DNA from: Deltaproteobacteria bacterium
GTDB lineage: Bacteria; Desulfobacterota; JAFDIG01
NCBI GenBank assembly: GCA_019308145.1
Contig: JAFDIG010000016.1
Coordinates: forward strand, 1 to 15,719
Direction: 5' to 3'
DNA length: 15,719 nt
The notes beneath the pieces were generated by a model that was not told the origin of the DNA, made no database searches, and saw only the letters and a program-made list of their open reading frames with translations. The position numbers and the translations under genes were made by a program. Numbering within the stretch: the first letter of the stretch is position 1; every line of letters starts with the position of its first letter. Below, one piece after another: positions 1 to 7,366 of this stretch.

Positions 1-111
1 TAAGTCCTTTGAAAATATCTCAAATCCTTTTTCCGTTATCTTTGCATATTTTATTCAAATAACTTTTAATTTATAATATAATTATATATTGCTTTTAAAT
101 TTAAATCCCTT

Positions 112-140
112 TTGATTGATTTTTTCAACTTACCTATATT
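112..140 (+). promoter_or_regulatory. candidate sigma-70-like promoter for the cyclophilin-like/larC operon
   Basis: TTGATT at 112-117 and TATATT at 135-140 are separated by 17 nt, a good match to -35/-10 spacing. It would give a leader of about 100 nt before the first gene. The region is very AT-rich, so chance matches are common; only the spacing and the position ahead of an operon support it. Confidence 0.4.
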
Positions 141-244
141 ATAAAATCAAAATAATAGCAAAATTTAACATCATCAATAAAAAGGTTTAAGATAAGGAAA
201 TTAGTTACATTATTATTTTTCAAAAATTAAAAAAAGGAGATGCT

Positions 245-628
245 ATGTCAATTAAAATCAAAATTATAGTAGCAGACATGGAATTTAATGCTGAATTTGC
301 TGATACCCCATCAGCTAAAAAGATCATTGATATACTACCAGTAAAAGGAAAGGTGAGTAGATGGGGTGATGAGATCTATTTCCCTATACCTTTAGAACTA
401 CCTCTTGATGAGACAAGTAGAGATGAAGTAGAGGTAGGGGATATAGGTTATTGGCCAACAGGTAGAGCGATCTGCATATTCTTTGGCCCAACCCCTTTAA
501 GTGAAGGTGATAAAATAAAACCAGCAAGTGCAGTAAATATTCTTGGAAAAGTCTTAGATAACACTCGGCCTTTAAAAAAAGTAACTGATGGAACACTTAT
601 AAAGATTATTCTACCAAAAGAAAATTAA
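245..628 (+). CDS. cyclophilin-like fold protein (TM1367 / Cyclophil_like family)
   Basis: A 127-residue protein without signal peptide or membrane segment. The stretch SRWGDEIYFPIP (about residues 39-50), the acidic segment leading into VGDIGYWPTGRAICIFFGP (about 62-80) and the ending with alternating hydrophobics match the small beta-barrel family typified by Thermotoga TM1367, which has a cyclophilin-like fold. Prolyl isomerase activity is not established for this family, so no reaction is assigned. The start is well supported: AAAGGAGA at 233-240 lies 4 nt before the ATG. The stop is 2 nt from the start of larC, so the two are almost certainly co-transcribed and translationally coupled. 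This suggests a role linked to nickel-pincer cofactor or its client enzymes, which is inference from position only. Confidence 0.8.
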   Translation: MSIKIKIIVADMEFNAEFADTPSAKKIIDILPVKGKVSRWGDEIYFPIPLELPLDETSRDEVEVGDIGYWPTGRAICIFFGPTPLSEGDKIKPASAVNILGKVLDNTRPLKKVTDGTLIKIILPKEN

Positions 629-630
629 AA

Positions 631-1809
631 ATGAGAATAGCTTATTTTGATTGTTTTTCTGGCATATGTGGGAATATGATATTAGGGGCAATGGTAGATT
701 TAGGTTATCCAAAAGAAGCTCTTTTGGAAACCATAAACCTTTTAGATCTTAAAGGTTTTTCGATAAAGATTAACCAAGTCATTAAAAAAGGAATTAAAGC
801 AACACATCTGCATGTTGATATTGATTATAAAAATAAGAAAAGTAGGAATTATAAGGACATAAGAGAATTAATAGAAAAAACCAATCTTAACGATCGTGTA
901 AAGACAATATCACTTGAAATATTTTCCCTTTTAGCTAAAGCAGAAGCAACTATTCATGGGGTAGAGATTGATGATGTTCATTTTCACGAGGTTGGTGCAA
1001 CTGATTCCATCATAGATATTGTTGGCGGAGCAGCTGCTCTTGTTGGGCTAAATATTGATGTTGTATACAGTTCGGTTTTATCCCTTGGAAGTGGCTTTGT
1101 AGATTGCCAACATGGAAAACTTCCAATCCCTGCACCAGCAGTTTTGGAAATTTTAAAAGGAGTGCCAATAGAAGGCTCTTTTATAAAAGAAGAACTGGTA
1201 ACACCCACTGGCGCAGCTTTTGTTAAAAGCCTTTCTAAAGAATTTGGTGAAATGCCTGATATGGTAATAGAAAAGATAGGATATGGCGCTGGGGATAAAG
1301 ATATAGAAGAGATCCCAAATCTCCTTAGAGTGATATTAGGAGAAAGCACCAAATCATATGAAAATGAAAAGATATGGGTAATTGAAACAGATATTGATGA
1401 CCTAAATCCTCAAATAACAGGAGATCTTTTAGAACTATTTTTAGAAAAAGGTGCACTTGATGTTAACCTTATTCCAGTATATATGAAAAAAAATAGACCA
1501 GGCATAACTATCAAGATGTTAGCAAGGGAGGATAAAAAGAAAGAGCTAATTGATCTCATATTTAAGGAAACTACAACTATTGGCATAAGGAGTTATTTGG
1601 TTGAAAGGTTTAAGCTTAATCGTGAAATTAAAAGTATTAACACCCCTTTTGGCTCTTTGAAGGTAAAGATATCAAAAGATAACAAAGGAAATATACTCAA
1701 TATATCCCCTGAGTTTGAGGATTTAAAAAAACTCTCCGTAAAACATAATCTTCCTTTAAAAGAACTTTACCAAAGGATAAATATAGAGCTTATTAAATTA
1801 AAGGATTAA
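631..1809 (+). CDS. larC: LarC, nickel insertion protein for nickel-pincer cofactor
   Basis: LarC inserts Ni into the pyridinium bis-thiocarboxylate precursor to complete the nickel-pincer nucleotide cofactor used by lactate racemase and other LarA-type enzymes; the characterised enzyme consumes CTP. This 392-residue protein has the N-terminal half signature DCFSGICGNM (7-16), the HFHEVGATDS segment (about 117-126), PAPAVLEILKGVP, and TPTGAA. The C-terminal (LarC2) half has ETDIDDLNPQ, MKKNRPG and ETTTIGIR. Both halves are in one uninterrupted frame, unlike Lactobacillus, where larC1/larC2 are joined by a programmed frameshift. Residue 15 is Asn where the family usually has Asp (SGDM). The gene starts 2 nt after the cyclophilin-like gene. 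No larA, larB or larE is visible in this window, so the client enzyme is unknown. Confidence 0.93.
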   Translation: MRIAYFDCFSGICGNMILGAMVDLGYPKEALLETINLLDLKGFSIKINQVIKKGIKATHLHVDIDYKNKKSRNYKDIRELIEKTNLNDRVKTISLEIFSLLAKAEATIHGVEIDDVHFHEVGATDSIIDIVGGAAALVGLNIDVVYSSVLSLGSGFVDCQHGKLPIPAPAVLEILKGVPIEGSFIKEELVTPTGAAFVKSLSKEFGEMPDMVIEKIGYGAGDKDIEEIPNLLRVILGESTKSYENEKIWVIETDIDDLNPQITGDLLELFLEKGALDVNLIPVYMKKNRPGITIKMLAREDKKKELIDLIFKETTTIGIRSYLVERFKLNREIKSINTPFGSLKVKISKDNKGNILNISPEFEDLKKLSVKHNLPLKELYQRINIELIKLKD

Positions 1810-1842
1810 GAAAGTTTAGAAACAATTTAAAGGCAATTTTTC

Positions 1843-1870
1843 TTGACAAAACCTTATCTTGTTCCATAAT
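1843..1870 (+). promoter_or_regulatory. promoter of the tRNA-Thr gene
   Basis: A perfect TTGACA (1843-1848) and CATAAT (1865-1870) are separated by 16 nt. Transcription would start about 10 nt before the tRNA at 1888, as expected for an independently transcribed tRNA gene. It begins 34 nt after the larC stop. Confidence 0.7.
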
Positions 1871-1887
1871 AATAAATTAGAAGTTAG

Positions 1888-1962
1888 GCCGACGTAGCTC
1901 AGTGGTAGAGCAGCTGATTCGTAATCAGCAGGTCGCAGGTTCAAATCCTGCCGTCGGCTCCA
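1888..1962 (+). tRNA. tRNA-Thr (anticodon CGT, reads ACG)
   Basis: A complete cloverleaf can be drawn. The acceptor stem is GCCGACG (1888-1894) with CGTCGGC (1952-1958). The D stem is GCTC/GAGC. The anticodon stem is GCTGA (1913-1917) with TCAGC (1925-1929), around the loop TTCGTAA. The T stem is GCAGG (1935-1939) with CCTGC (1947-1951), around TTCAAAT. The anticodon is CGT at 1920-1922, flanked by the conserved T33 and A37. CCA is encoded (1960-1962) and the discriminator base is T (1959). All stems are perfectly paired. The isoacceptor reads the ACG threonine codon. Confidence 0.97.
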
Positions 1963-2050
1963 TATTTTCTTGCCAAACATTTTTCAAAAATTTTTTTAAC
2001 CTTAATTTATATGTTTTGATTGATTTACTATTTCAACTTAGGAGAAAATT

Positions 2051-2068
2051 TTAACAAAACTTTGTTAA
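2051..2068. promoter_or_regulatory. perfect palindromic operator candidate upstream of the ABC importer operon
   Basis: TTAACAAA, then AC, then TTTGTTAA: an 8-bp perfect inverted repeat with a 2-nt centre, ending 9 nt before the TTGACA at 2078. This is the size and position expected for a dimeric transcription factor site. The overlapping stretch 2062-2079 (TTGTTAAATATTTCACTT) also resembles a Rex/CRP-like palindrome of the TTGTGA-N6-TCACAA type, with mismatches. The regulator cannot be named from the sequence. Confidence 0.45.
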
Positions 2069-2077
2069 ATATTTCAC

Positions 2078-2127
2078 TTGACAATGAGAGAAATTAATAT
2101 TAAATACTTGTCAGGCTATGTTATAAT
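2078..2127 (+). promoter_or_regulatory. promoter region of the COG1840-type ABC importer
   Basis: Two overlapping solutions are visible. One is a perfect TTGACA (2078-2083) with TAAATA (2101-2106) 17 nt downstream. The other is an extended -10, TG-T-TATAAT, with TG at 2119-2120 and TATAAT at 2122-2127. Either gives a leader of roughly 70-90 nt before the gene at 2204, whose Shine-Dalgarno is a near-perfect AAGGAGGT (2187-2194). The second is the best -10 match in the region. Confidence 0.55.
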
Positions 2128-2203
2128 GATTTTGTGGTTTCATTATTTTATTTCAATTAAAGAAAAAGATTTTTAAATCTATATATAAGGAGGTATAAGG
2201 ATT

Positions 2204-3190
2204 ATGGGAAGAAAAGTTTTTAGGTTGTTTTTAGTGTTATCTTTATCCATTTTTCTGTTAGGATTTTATCAACTAACTTTTGCTAAGGAAGTGGTTCTTT
2301 ATTCATCCAATCCTTCAGAAGTTATTGATATGGTTTGCAAAGGGTTTAATGCGAAAACAGGAATTAAAGTCTCCGCTGTTAGGATGGGAACAGGAACAGC
2401 CATGAAACGTATAAAGGCTGAGAAAGATAACCCACTTGGTGATCTTTTCTGGAGTGGAGACGTAGCGGTTTTGGATGGCGCAAAAGCATATTTTATGCCT
2501 TATAAATCCCCTGAAGCAAAGGTGCTGCCTCCAAATTATGTTGAAAAAAATTACAGATGGACCAGTACTAATGTACATGTTATGATTATTATGTATAATA
2601 AGAAATTGGTAAAGGAGAATGAAAAGCCTAAATACTGGAAAGATCTTTTCTTGTCTAAATGGAAGGGAAAGGTTGTCATGGCAAATCCAGAGAAATCTGG
2701 CTCTGCATATGCCCAAGCTTATGGTCTTTACAAACTTTATGGATGGGACGGGTTGAAAAAGTTGATTGCTAATGCCAAGATTTTGGACAGCTCAAGTTTG
2801 ATTTACAAAGGTGTAGCAGCTGGAGAATACCCTGTGGGTATTACAATGGAATATGCAGCGTATCGCTATATTGCAGGTGGCTCTAAAGATGTTGGGATTA
2901 TCTATCCAGAGGATGGGGCTTTTGTTGCTCCAGAAGGTGCTGCTATTATTAAGAACTGTAAACATCAGGCTGAGGCTAAGCAATTTTTTGACTATCTATT
3001 GAGTAAAGATGTTGAAGCAGCAATCTTTCAAAAATTCTTTAGGAGGCCTGCAAGGGCTGATGCTGCTACCTTTAAAGGATTACCAAAGTTAACAGAGATC
3101 AAAGTTATGTCTAAATTTGATCCTATGGAAGCTAATAAGCTTAAAAAAGAGATCCTCAAAAAGTGGAAGGAGATTATCCTTAGCAAATAG
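2204..3190 (+). CDS. periplasmic substrate-binding protein of an ABC importer (COG1840 Fe3+/phosphonate/sugar-phosphate group)
   Basis: A 328-residue exported binding protein. Residues 1-27 form a signal peptide (basic GRK, long hydrophobic core, TFA before K28). The mature protein opens with VVLYSSNPSEVIDMVCKGF, then has TGIKVSAVRMGTGTAMKRI, GDLFWSGDVAVLDG and GKVVMANPEKSGSA, in the order typical of AfuA/FutA/PhnS-type proteins. Iron-binding members carry a Tyr-Tyr pair in the region equivalent to residues 215-222. Here the sequence reads MEYAAYRY, so adjacent tyrosines are lacking, and a phosphorylated or organic ligand is as plausible as iron. It is the first gene of an operon with its ATPase (8-nt gap) and permease. 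Its strong Shine-Dalgarno fits high expression of a periplasmic protein. Confidence is high for the class and low for the substrate. Confidence 0.88.
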   Translation: MGRKVFRLFLVLSLSIFLLGFYQLTFAKEVVLYSSNPSEVIDMVCKGFNAKTGIKVSAVRMGTGTAMKRIKAEKDNPLGDLFWSGDVAVLDGAKAYFMPYKSPEAKVLPPNYVEKNYRWTSTNVHVMIIMYNKKLVKENEKPKYWKDLFLSKWKGKVVMANPEKSGSAYAQAYGLYKLYGWDGLKKLIANAKILDSSSLIYKGVAAGEYPVGITMEYAAYRYIAGGSKDVGIIYPEDGAFVAPEGAAIIKNCKHQAEAKQFFDYLLSKDVEAAIFQKFFRRPARADAATFKGLPKLTEIKVMSKFDPMEANKLKKEILKKWKEIILSK

Positions 3191-3198
3191 TGTAAGTT

Positions 3199-4269
3199 AT
3201 GCAGGTTTTGTTAAAAGAGATCAACAAAAGCTTTGGAAATTTAAAAGCCATTGATAATGTAAACCTTTTGATCGAGGATGGTGAGTTTTTCACCCTCCTC
3301 GGTCCAAGTGGCTGTGGCAAGACAACCTTACTTAGAATCGTTGCTGGGTTTTGTAAACCTGATACTGGGGATATTTTTTTCGGGAATAAAAAAGTTAATA
3401 ATATACCACCTCATAAACGTGAAACAGGGATGGTTTTTCAAAATTATGCCCTTTTTCCTCATTTAACTGTCTTTGATAATATTGCTTATGGACTAAAAGC
3501 ACGAAAGATATCAAAGCAGATTATTTACTCTAAAATCGAAAAAATATTGGATAAGGTCCAACTAAAAGGCCTTGAAGATCGTTATCCTGGGCAATTAAGT
3601 GGTGGTCAACAACAAAGGGTTGCGCTTGCCAGAGCACTTGTCATTTCACCTCAAGTCCTTCTAATGGATGAACCTTTATCTAATTTAGATGCTAAGCTAA
3701 GGGTTGGCATGAGAGAGGAGATCAAAAGGATACAAAAAGATCTTGGTATAACAACAATCTATGTTACTCACGATCAGGAAGAAGCAATGGCTGTATCTGA
3801 TCGACTTGCTATTCTTAATTTTGGGAAGATCCAACAGATTGGAACACCATCTGAGATCTACTTTAAACCTTTAAACAGCTTTGTAGCAGGATTTATGGGG
3901 AGCAGTAACCTTATTAAGGTGAATGTTATAGATTATGACCCTCAAAAATCCCTTCTTGAAACCGAAGTAAATGGAAATAGAATTTATGTTAAAAGTGATA
4001 AAATTTCTGACAAAGAGCTTATTATCTCTTTGAGACCAGAATGGATAAAAATTGCTGACAATGAATCAAATAAAAAAGTAAATTGCTTTTCAGGGAAAGT
4101 TATTAATGTTACCTTCCTTGGGTCTGTTCTTAGATATAAAGTAGAAGCATTCAAAAACCTTATTATAACTATAGAAATCCAAGATCCCCAATTTTATGAG
4201 ATCAAAAAAGAAGGGGAAACTATCTTTTTTCAATTTGGAGTGGATAGACCAGTTATAATTGAATCATAA
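3199..4269 (+). CDS. ABC transporter ATP-binding protein (CysA/PotA/FbpC-like, with C-terminal TOBE region)
   Basis: The ATPase subunit energising the importer encoded on both sides of it. It has 356 residues, the usual length for this class. Walker A is GPSGCGKTT (35-43), the Q-loop is at Q80 (VFQNYALFPHLTVFDN), the signature is LSGGQQQR (132-139), Walker B is VLLMDEP (152-158), the D-loop is SNLD (160-163) and the switch His is H190 in VTHDQEEA. Residues from about 240 to 356 form a beta-rich TOBE-type regulatory region. All catalytic residues are present. The start is 8 nt after the binding protein stop and has no convincing Shine-Dalgarno directly before it, so translation is probably coupled to the upstream gene. 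The substrate follows the binding protein and remains undecided. Confidence 0.92.
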   Translation: MQVLLKEINKSFGNLKAIDNVNLLIEDGEFFTLLGPSGCGKTTLLRIVAGFCKPDTGDIFFGNKKVNNIPPHKRETGMVFQNYALFPHLTVFDNIAYGLKARKISKQIIYSKIEKILDKVQLKGLEDRYPGQLSGGQQQRVALARALVISPQVLLMDEPLSNLDAKLRVGMREEIKRIQKDLGITTIYVTHDQEEAMAVSDRLAILNFGKIQQIGTPSEIYFKPLNSFVAGFMGSSNLIKVNVIDYDPQKSLLETEVNGNRIYVKSDKISDKELIISLRPEWIKIADNESNKKVNCFSGKVINVTFLGSVLRYKVEAFKNLIITIEIQDPQFYEIKKEGETIFFQFGVDRPVIIES

Positions 4270-4272
4270 ATT

Positions 4273-5925
4273 ATGTTACGTAAATATTTAACTATTTGGA
4301 ATATTATCTTTTTGTCTGTTTTTATTATCCTTTTTCTTTCGTTAATTTATCCATTATTTTCCATATTCAAAGCCAGTTTCATAAACCCTGAGACAGGTAA
4401 ATTCTCTATTGAGAGTTATAGAAAATTTTTTCATTATGCATACTATTTAAGGTGCCTTGGTCACAGTATCTTTGTAAGTTTAATAGCAACATTTTTTGCC
4501 TTAATCATAGGCATACCCTTTGGTTTTTTTGTATCCCGTTTTCATGTCCCAGGGAAATCTATAATTAAAACATTAGGAACACTTCCTTTAATTCTTCCTA
4601 CCTTTATAGGAGCTGAAGCATGGCTCTTACTTCTTGGAAGAAATGGATTGCTTTATAATCTTTTCCATAGGATAGGTATTGATATACCATCAATTTATGG
4701 ATGGAAAGGAATCGTATTGGTTTTTGCTCTCCAGTTTTTTCCTTATGTTTTTTTGATGGTCTCGTCCTCAATCAGTTCAATTGATAGTTCTTTAGAAGAA
4801 TCTGCACGTAATCTTGGTGCTAATAGTTGGCGAGTCTTTAGGACTATTACCCTTCCTATTGTAACCCCTTCAATATTTGCGGGAGCCCTGGTGGTTTTTT
4901 ATCTTTCTATTGAAAATTTTGGTGTTCCAATATTAATCGGAGAGGATTATAAGGTTTTATCAGTCCAGGCTTATAATGAGTTTATTAGTGAAATGGGCGG
5001 AAACCCTTCTATGGCAGGGACTCTCAGCATGATCCTTTTATTTATTACATTAAGCGTAACAGTGCTTCAGAAATACTGGGTAGAGAGAAAAAGCTATGTG
5101 ATGTCATCTCTTAGGCCACCTGAAGTAAAAAGATTAAAACCTTTTCCAACCTTTTTTATTTGGTTTTTTTGTGTTTTTATAGTCTCTTTTGCTTTATTTC
5201 CTTTTATTGTTGTAATCATTTCTTCTATTACTAAAACTAAAGGGCCTGTTATGTATTATGGTCAATTTAGTTTAGAGAATTTTATTAAAGCCTTTAAGAT
5301 TGCACCTCGTCCTATAATAAACTCATTCTTTTTAGCTACTGTTGCTACCATAATAGGAATAATATTTGGTATATTAGTAAGCTATCTAATTGTTAGGAAA
5401 AAAGGTTTTACAAGTTATATACTTGATGTTCTGATTATGGTGCCTCTTGCTATTGCTGGAACAGTTCTTGGTATTGCTTTAGCTTCAACTTATAATAAAG
5501 GGATGATTGTCTTAACAGGAACATGGATGATTTTGGTTTTGTCTTATTTTATAAGGAAGGTGCCTTTCTCTATTAAAACCACATCATCACTTCTCCACCA
5601 AATTGATACATCGATTGAGGAAGCATCTATTAATTTAGGTGTTCCACCACTTAGAACATTTATTAAAATAATTGTTCCAATAATGCTCCCTGGGATTTTT
5701 GCAGGAGCTATTCTAATGTGGGTTACCACTTTAGCAGAATTAAGCTCTACCATTGTCCTTTATTATGGTCCATGGGCTACAATGACTGTTGAGATTTTCC
5801 AGCGCATTGGTAGTGCAGACTTTGGGCCTGCATCTGCTTATGCTACTATATTAATTATATCTGTTCTTATACCATTATTTATTCTGCATAAGGTTTTAGG
5901 GAAAGATTTACTATCAACTATGTAG
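4273..5925 (+). CDS. fused two-domain ABC importer permease (FbpB/ThiP/PhnT-like)
   Basis: A 550-residue inner-membrane permease, about twice the length of a single-domain permease. It holds two homologous six-helix units. Each unit carries an EAA loop for docking the ATPase: EESARNLGANSWRVFRTI begins at residue 175 and EEASINLGVPPLRTFIKI begins at residue 449. The first transmembrane segment is at about residues 10-33, and strongly hydrophobic segments recur through both halves. The linker region near residues 272-295 (ERKSYVMSSLRPPEVKRLKP) separates the units. The start is 3 nt after the ATPase stop. Fused permeases of this kind accompany iron, thiamine, 2-aminoethylphosphonate and sugar-phosphate binding proteins. 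The gene is complete and closes the operon; no clear intrinsic terminator follows it. Confidence 0.92.
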   Translation: MLRKYLTIWNIIFLSVFIILFLSLIYPLFSIFKASFINPETGKFSIESYRKFFHYAYYLRCLGHSIFVSLIATFFALIIGIPFGFFVSRFHVPGKSIIKTLGTLPLILPTFIGAEAWLLLLGRNGLLYNLFHRIGIDIPSIYGWKGIVLVFALQFFPYVFLMVSSSISSIDSSLEESARNLGANSWRVFRTITLPIVTPSIFAGALVVFYLSIENFGVPILIGEDYKVLSVQAYNEFISEMGGNPSMAGTLSMILLFITLSVTVLQKYWVERKSYVMSSLRPPEVKRLKPFPTFFIWFFCVFIVSFALFPFIVVIISSITKTKGPVMYYGQFSLENFIKAFKIAPRPIINSFFLATVATIIGIIFGILVSYLIVRKKGFTSYILDVLIMVPLAIAGTVLGIALASTYNKGMIVLTGTWMILVLSYFIRKVPFSIKTTSSLLHQIDTSIEEASINLGVPPLRTFIKIIVPIMLPGIFAGAILMWVTTLAELSSTIVLYYGPWATMTVEIFQRIGSADFGPASAYATILIISVLIPLFILHKVLGKDLLSTM

Positions 5926-6142
5926 AGATATTATTTTCAAAAAATCAATAAAAATTGAATTATTTAAGATAAATTTTAGATCTCTTGCTCTTAGTAATTT
6001 TTAAGTTATTTCCCATCCAAAAATTTTTTTATTTTTTATTAAATGTTTAATACCAAAATATAATTTTAATTTGATATTGATATTTAAAAAGGGAAGATTA
6101 AGAAGGTAGAAAAGAGAATAAAAATTTGTTAATATAAATATT

Positions 6143-6165
6143 AAAAGAGATAAGTTTACTCTTTT
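6143..6165 (+). other. weak AT-rich inverted repeat ahead of the NlpC-like gene
   Basis: AAAAGAG (6143-6149) and CTCTTTT (6159-6165) pair across a 9-nt loop, followed by TT. The structure looks like a poor intrinsic terminator with only two G-C pairs. It lies 218 nt after the permease stop and 38 nt before the next start. The rest of 5926-6203 is AT-rich DNA in which I see no gene. Confidence 0.2.
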
Positions 6166-6203
6166 TTAATAGCTGAAACTCTTTTAAAAAGAAAAGAATA
6201 GGA

Positions 6204-7004
6204 ATGGTAAAAGAAAATTTTAAGTTTTCATATTTTTTAACATTCTTTTTTATTCCCCTCTTTATAGCAGCTTCAACTTCTGAGGTTCCTGTGCCAAATT
6301 GGCCATCATTTACTGGTATCAATCAAGAGGCAAATTTTATAAAGCGACTTGACCATTTTATAGGGATTCCTTATAGAGATGATGGTGTAATTAATATTTA
6401 TGGGAAATTTGCTACATGGAATGATCTATCTCACACTTTTAATACGCCTGGGCTTAACTGTAGTGGATTTGTGCTTAGCTCAAGCAGGTTTGTTTTTATG
6501 AAAAATTTTGATCCTGCTTTTATGAAAAGAGATAGGTTAAATGATTCTTATAAAGGCGCTCCATTAGGTAAGGATTGGGATTTTGGGTGGGATCTAATTA
6601 TGAATATTGCAGAAGATTATCATCCTTTAGTTTTACTTCCTGAAGGAAAAAAAGAGATACCAAAAGAGGCAAATGGTTTAAATTTAAGAGGCTTTGATAT
6701 CCATGATAAACGATCTTGGGGAAAGATCTTTCCTATGATACATTTAGATAACTTTTATTTAGCAACATTAAGTAAAAAAGGGAATAAAGGATATATTATT
6801 ATGCATCATCATACTTTTTGTTTACTAAAGGATCAAAAAGGGGCGGTATGGGTATATTCAAGCTCTAAAAAAAATCCAAATAGAGGTGTAGCAAAGATAG
6901 AGATATTCCCACATATGCAAGGACTTGAGCTATTTTTAGATCAATTTCAAGATGAGGATGAAAAGATCTTGATAATAGAAACTAAGCCTTTTTTAAGAGA
7001 GTGA
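6204..7004 (+). CDS. secreted divergent NlpC/P60-like (papain-fold) cysteine peptidase domain protein
   Basis: A 266-residue protein with an N-terminal export signal (hydrophobic residues 10-23, probable cleavage near AAS, 22-24). The segment FIGIPYRDDG (about 49-58) followed by LNCSGF with Cys86 resembles the G-x-PY ... DCSGF start of NlpC/P60 domains. HHHTFCLL (His201-203), then WVYSSS, resembles the H-x-G-I strand of that fold, with His203 the likely catalytic partner. Cys and His are about 117 residues apart, much more than the roughly 55 usual in compact NlpC domains, so a large insertion (about 95-195, including RDRLNDS and GKDWDFGWDLI) lies between them. Such proteins act on cell-wall peptides or other amides in the periplasm; the substrate is unknown. 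The Shine-Dalgarno is weak (AAGAATAGGA just before ATG). It stands alone between two transport operons. Confidence 0.6.
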   Translation: MVKENFKFSYFLTFFFIPLFIAASTSEVPVPNWPSFTGINQEANFIKRLDHFIGIPYRDDGVINIYGKFATWNDLSHTFNTPGLNCSGFVLSSSRFVFMKNFDPAFMKRDRLNDSYKGAPLGKDWDFGWDLIMNIAEDYHPLVLLPEGKKEIPKEANGLNLRGFDIHDKRSWGKIFPMIHLDNFYLATLSKKGNKGYIIMHHHTFCLLKDQKGAVWVYSSSKKNPNRGVAKIEIFPHMQGLELFLDQFQDEDEKILIIETKPFLRE

Positions 7005-7366
7005 GTTACACTAAAAACTCTAACTTTAAAAGTTTAAGGTATTATAAAAAGATAAGGTTTTAGAAATCATCAGATGGAAAGAAATTTTACTAAGTTTAAA
7101 TTTAATTTCCTACTTAACAATATCAAGCTTATTATTTTTGTTTGATAGAAAAAACTTAGATGTTGATTTTGCCATCAAATAGGAGCAGATGAATATTTCA
7201 TGTTGATAAAGGGTTTAAAAAATTTTTTAATAATAAAGTTATAATATAGTAGAAATTCAAAGCAAAAAAATTTTGCAATAAAAATATGATTTCAAACTCA
7301 ATTTGTATTGACAACAATTTTATTATATGCTAACCATAAAAAAAATTAAAAAGAGGGGGTTTTAAA
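7005..7366. other. gene-free AT-rich stretch upstream of livK
   Basis: No supportable gene lies in these 362 nt. An ATG at 7074 opens a 23-codon frame but has no ribosome binding site. A perfect 6-bp inverted repeat, GCAAAA (7262-7267) with TTTTGC (7271-7276), lies ahead of a TTGACA (7308-7313). A TATAAT occurs at 7240-7245 without a good -35. The length and these elements suggest the control region of the liv operon. Confidence 0.5.
7308..7336 (+). promoter_or_regulatory. possible promoter of the liv operon
   Basis: A perfect TTGACA is at 7308-7313, but the hexamer 17 nt downstream (TAACCA, 7331-7336) is a poor -10. An alternative is TATGCT at 7326-7331. If used, the leader is only about 25 nt, ending in the strong AGAGGGGG (7352-7359) before livK. 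It is offered as the best available candidate. Confidence 0.3.

Noticed and set aside
1..60. Short open stretches at the left edge: the minus strand reads YAKITEKGFEIFSKDL, and the plus strand has an open frame to about position 76.
   Set aside because: The minus-strand stretch is preceded by a stop with no start codon between them, and the plus-strand piece is short and unremarkable. There is too little sequence to call a gene or pseudogene.
984..1352. A 122-codon frame antisense to larC.
   Set aside because: It is a shadow of a strongly conserved gene on the other strand, with no ribosome site and biased composition.
1963..2013. Possible terminator after tRNA-Thr in the CAAAAATTTTTTT stretch.
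   Set aside because: There is no GC-containing stem; it is only an A-run followed by a T-run.
2315..2716. A 133-codon frame antisense to the substrate-binding protein gene.
   Set aside because: It lies fully inside a well-supported gene and its translation shows no family signature.
5930..5970. TCAAT/ATTGA hairpin after the permease as an operon terminator.
   Set aside because: The stem is only 5 bp with no U-tract; it is indistinguishable from background in AT-rich DNA.
6098..6322. A 74-codon minus-strand frame overlapping the start of the NlpC-like gene.
   Set aside because: Its first part is the complement of the signal-peptide region and the rest is low-complexity; there is no good ribosome site.
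7074..7145. A 23-codon open frame starting MERNFTKFK upstream of livK.
   Set aside because: It has no ribosome binding site and low-complexity composition; chance frames of this length are expected in AT-rich DNA.
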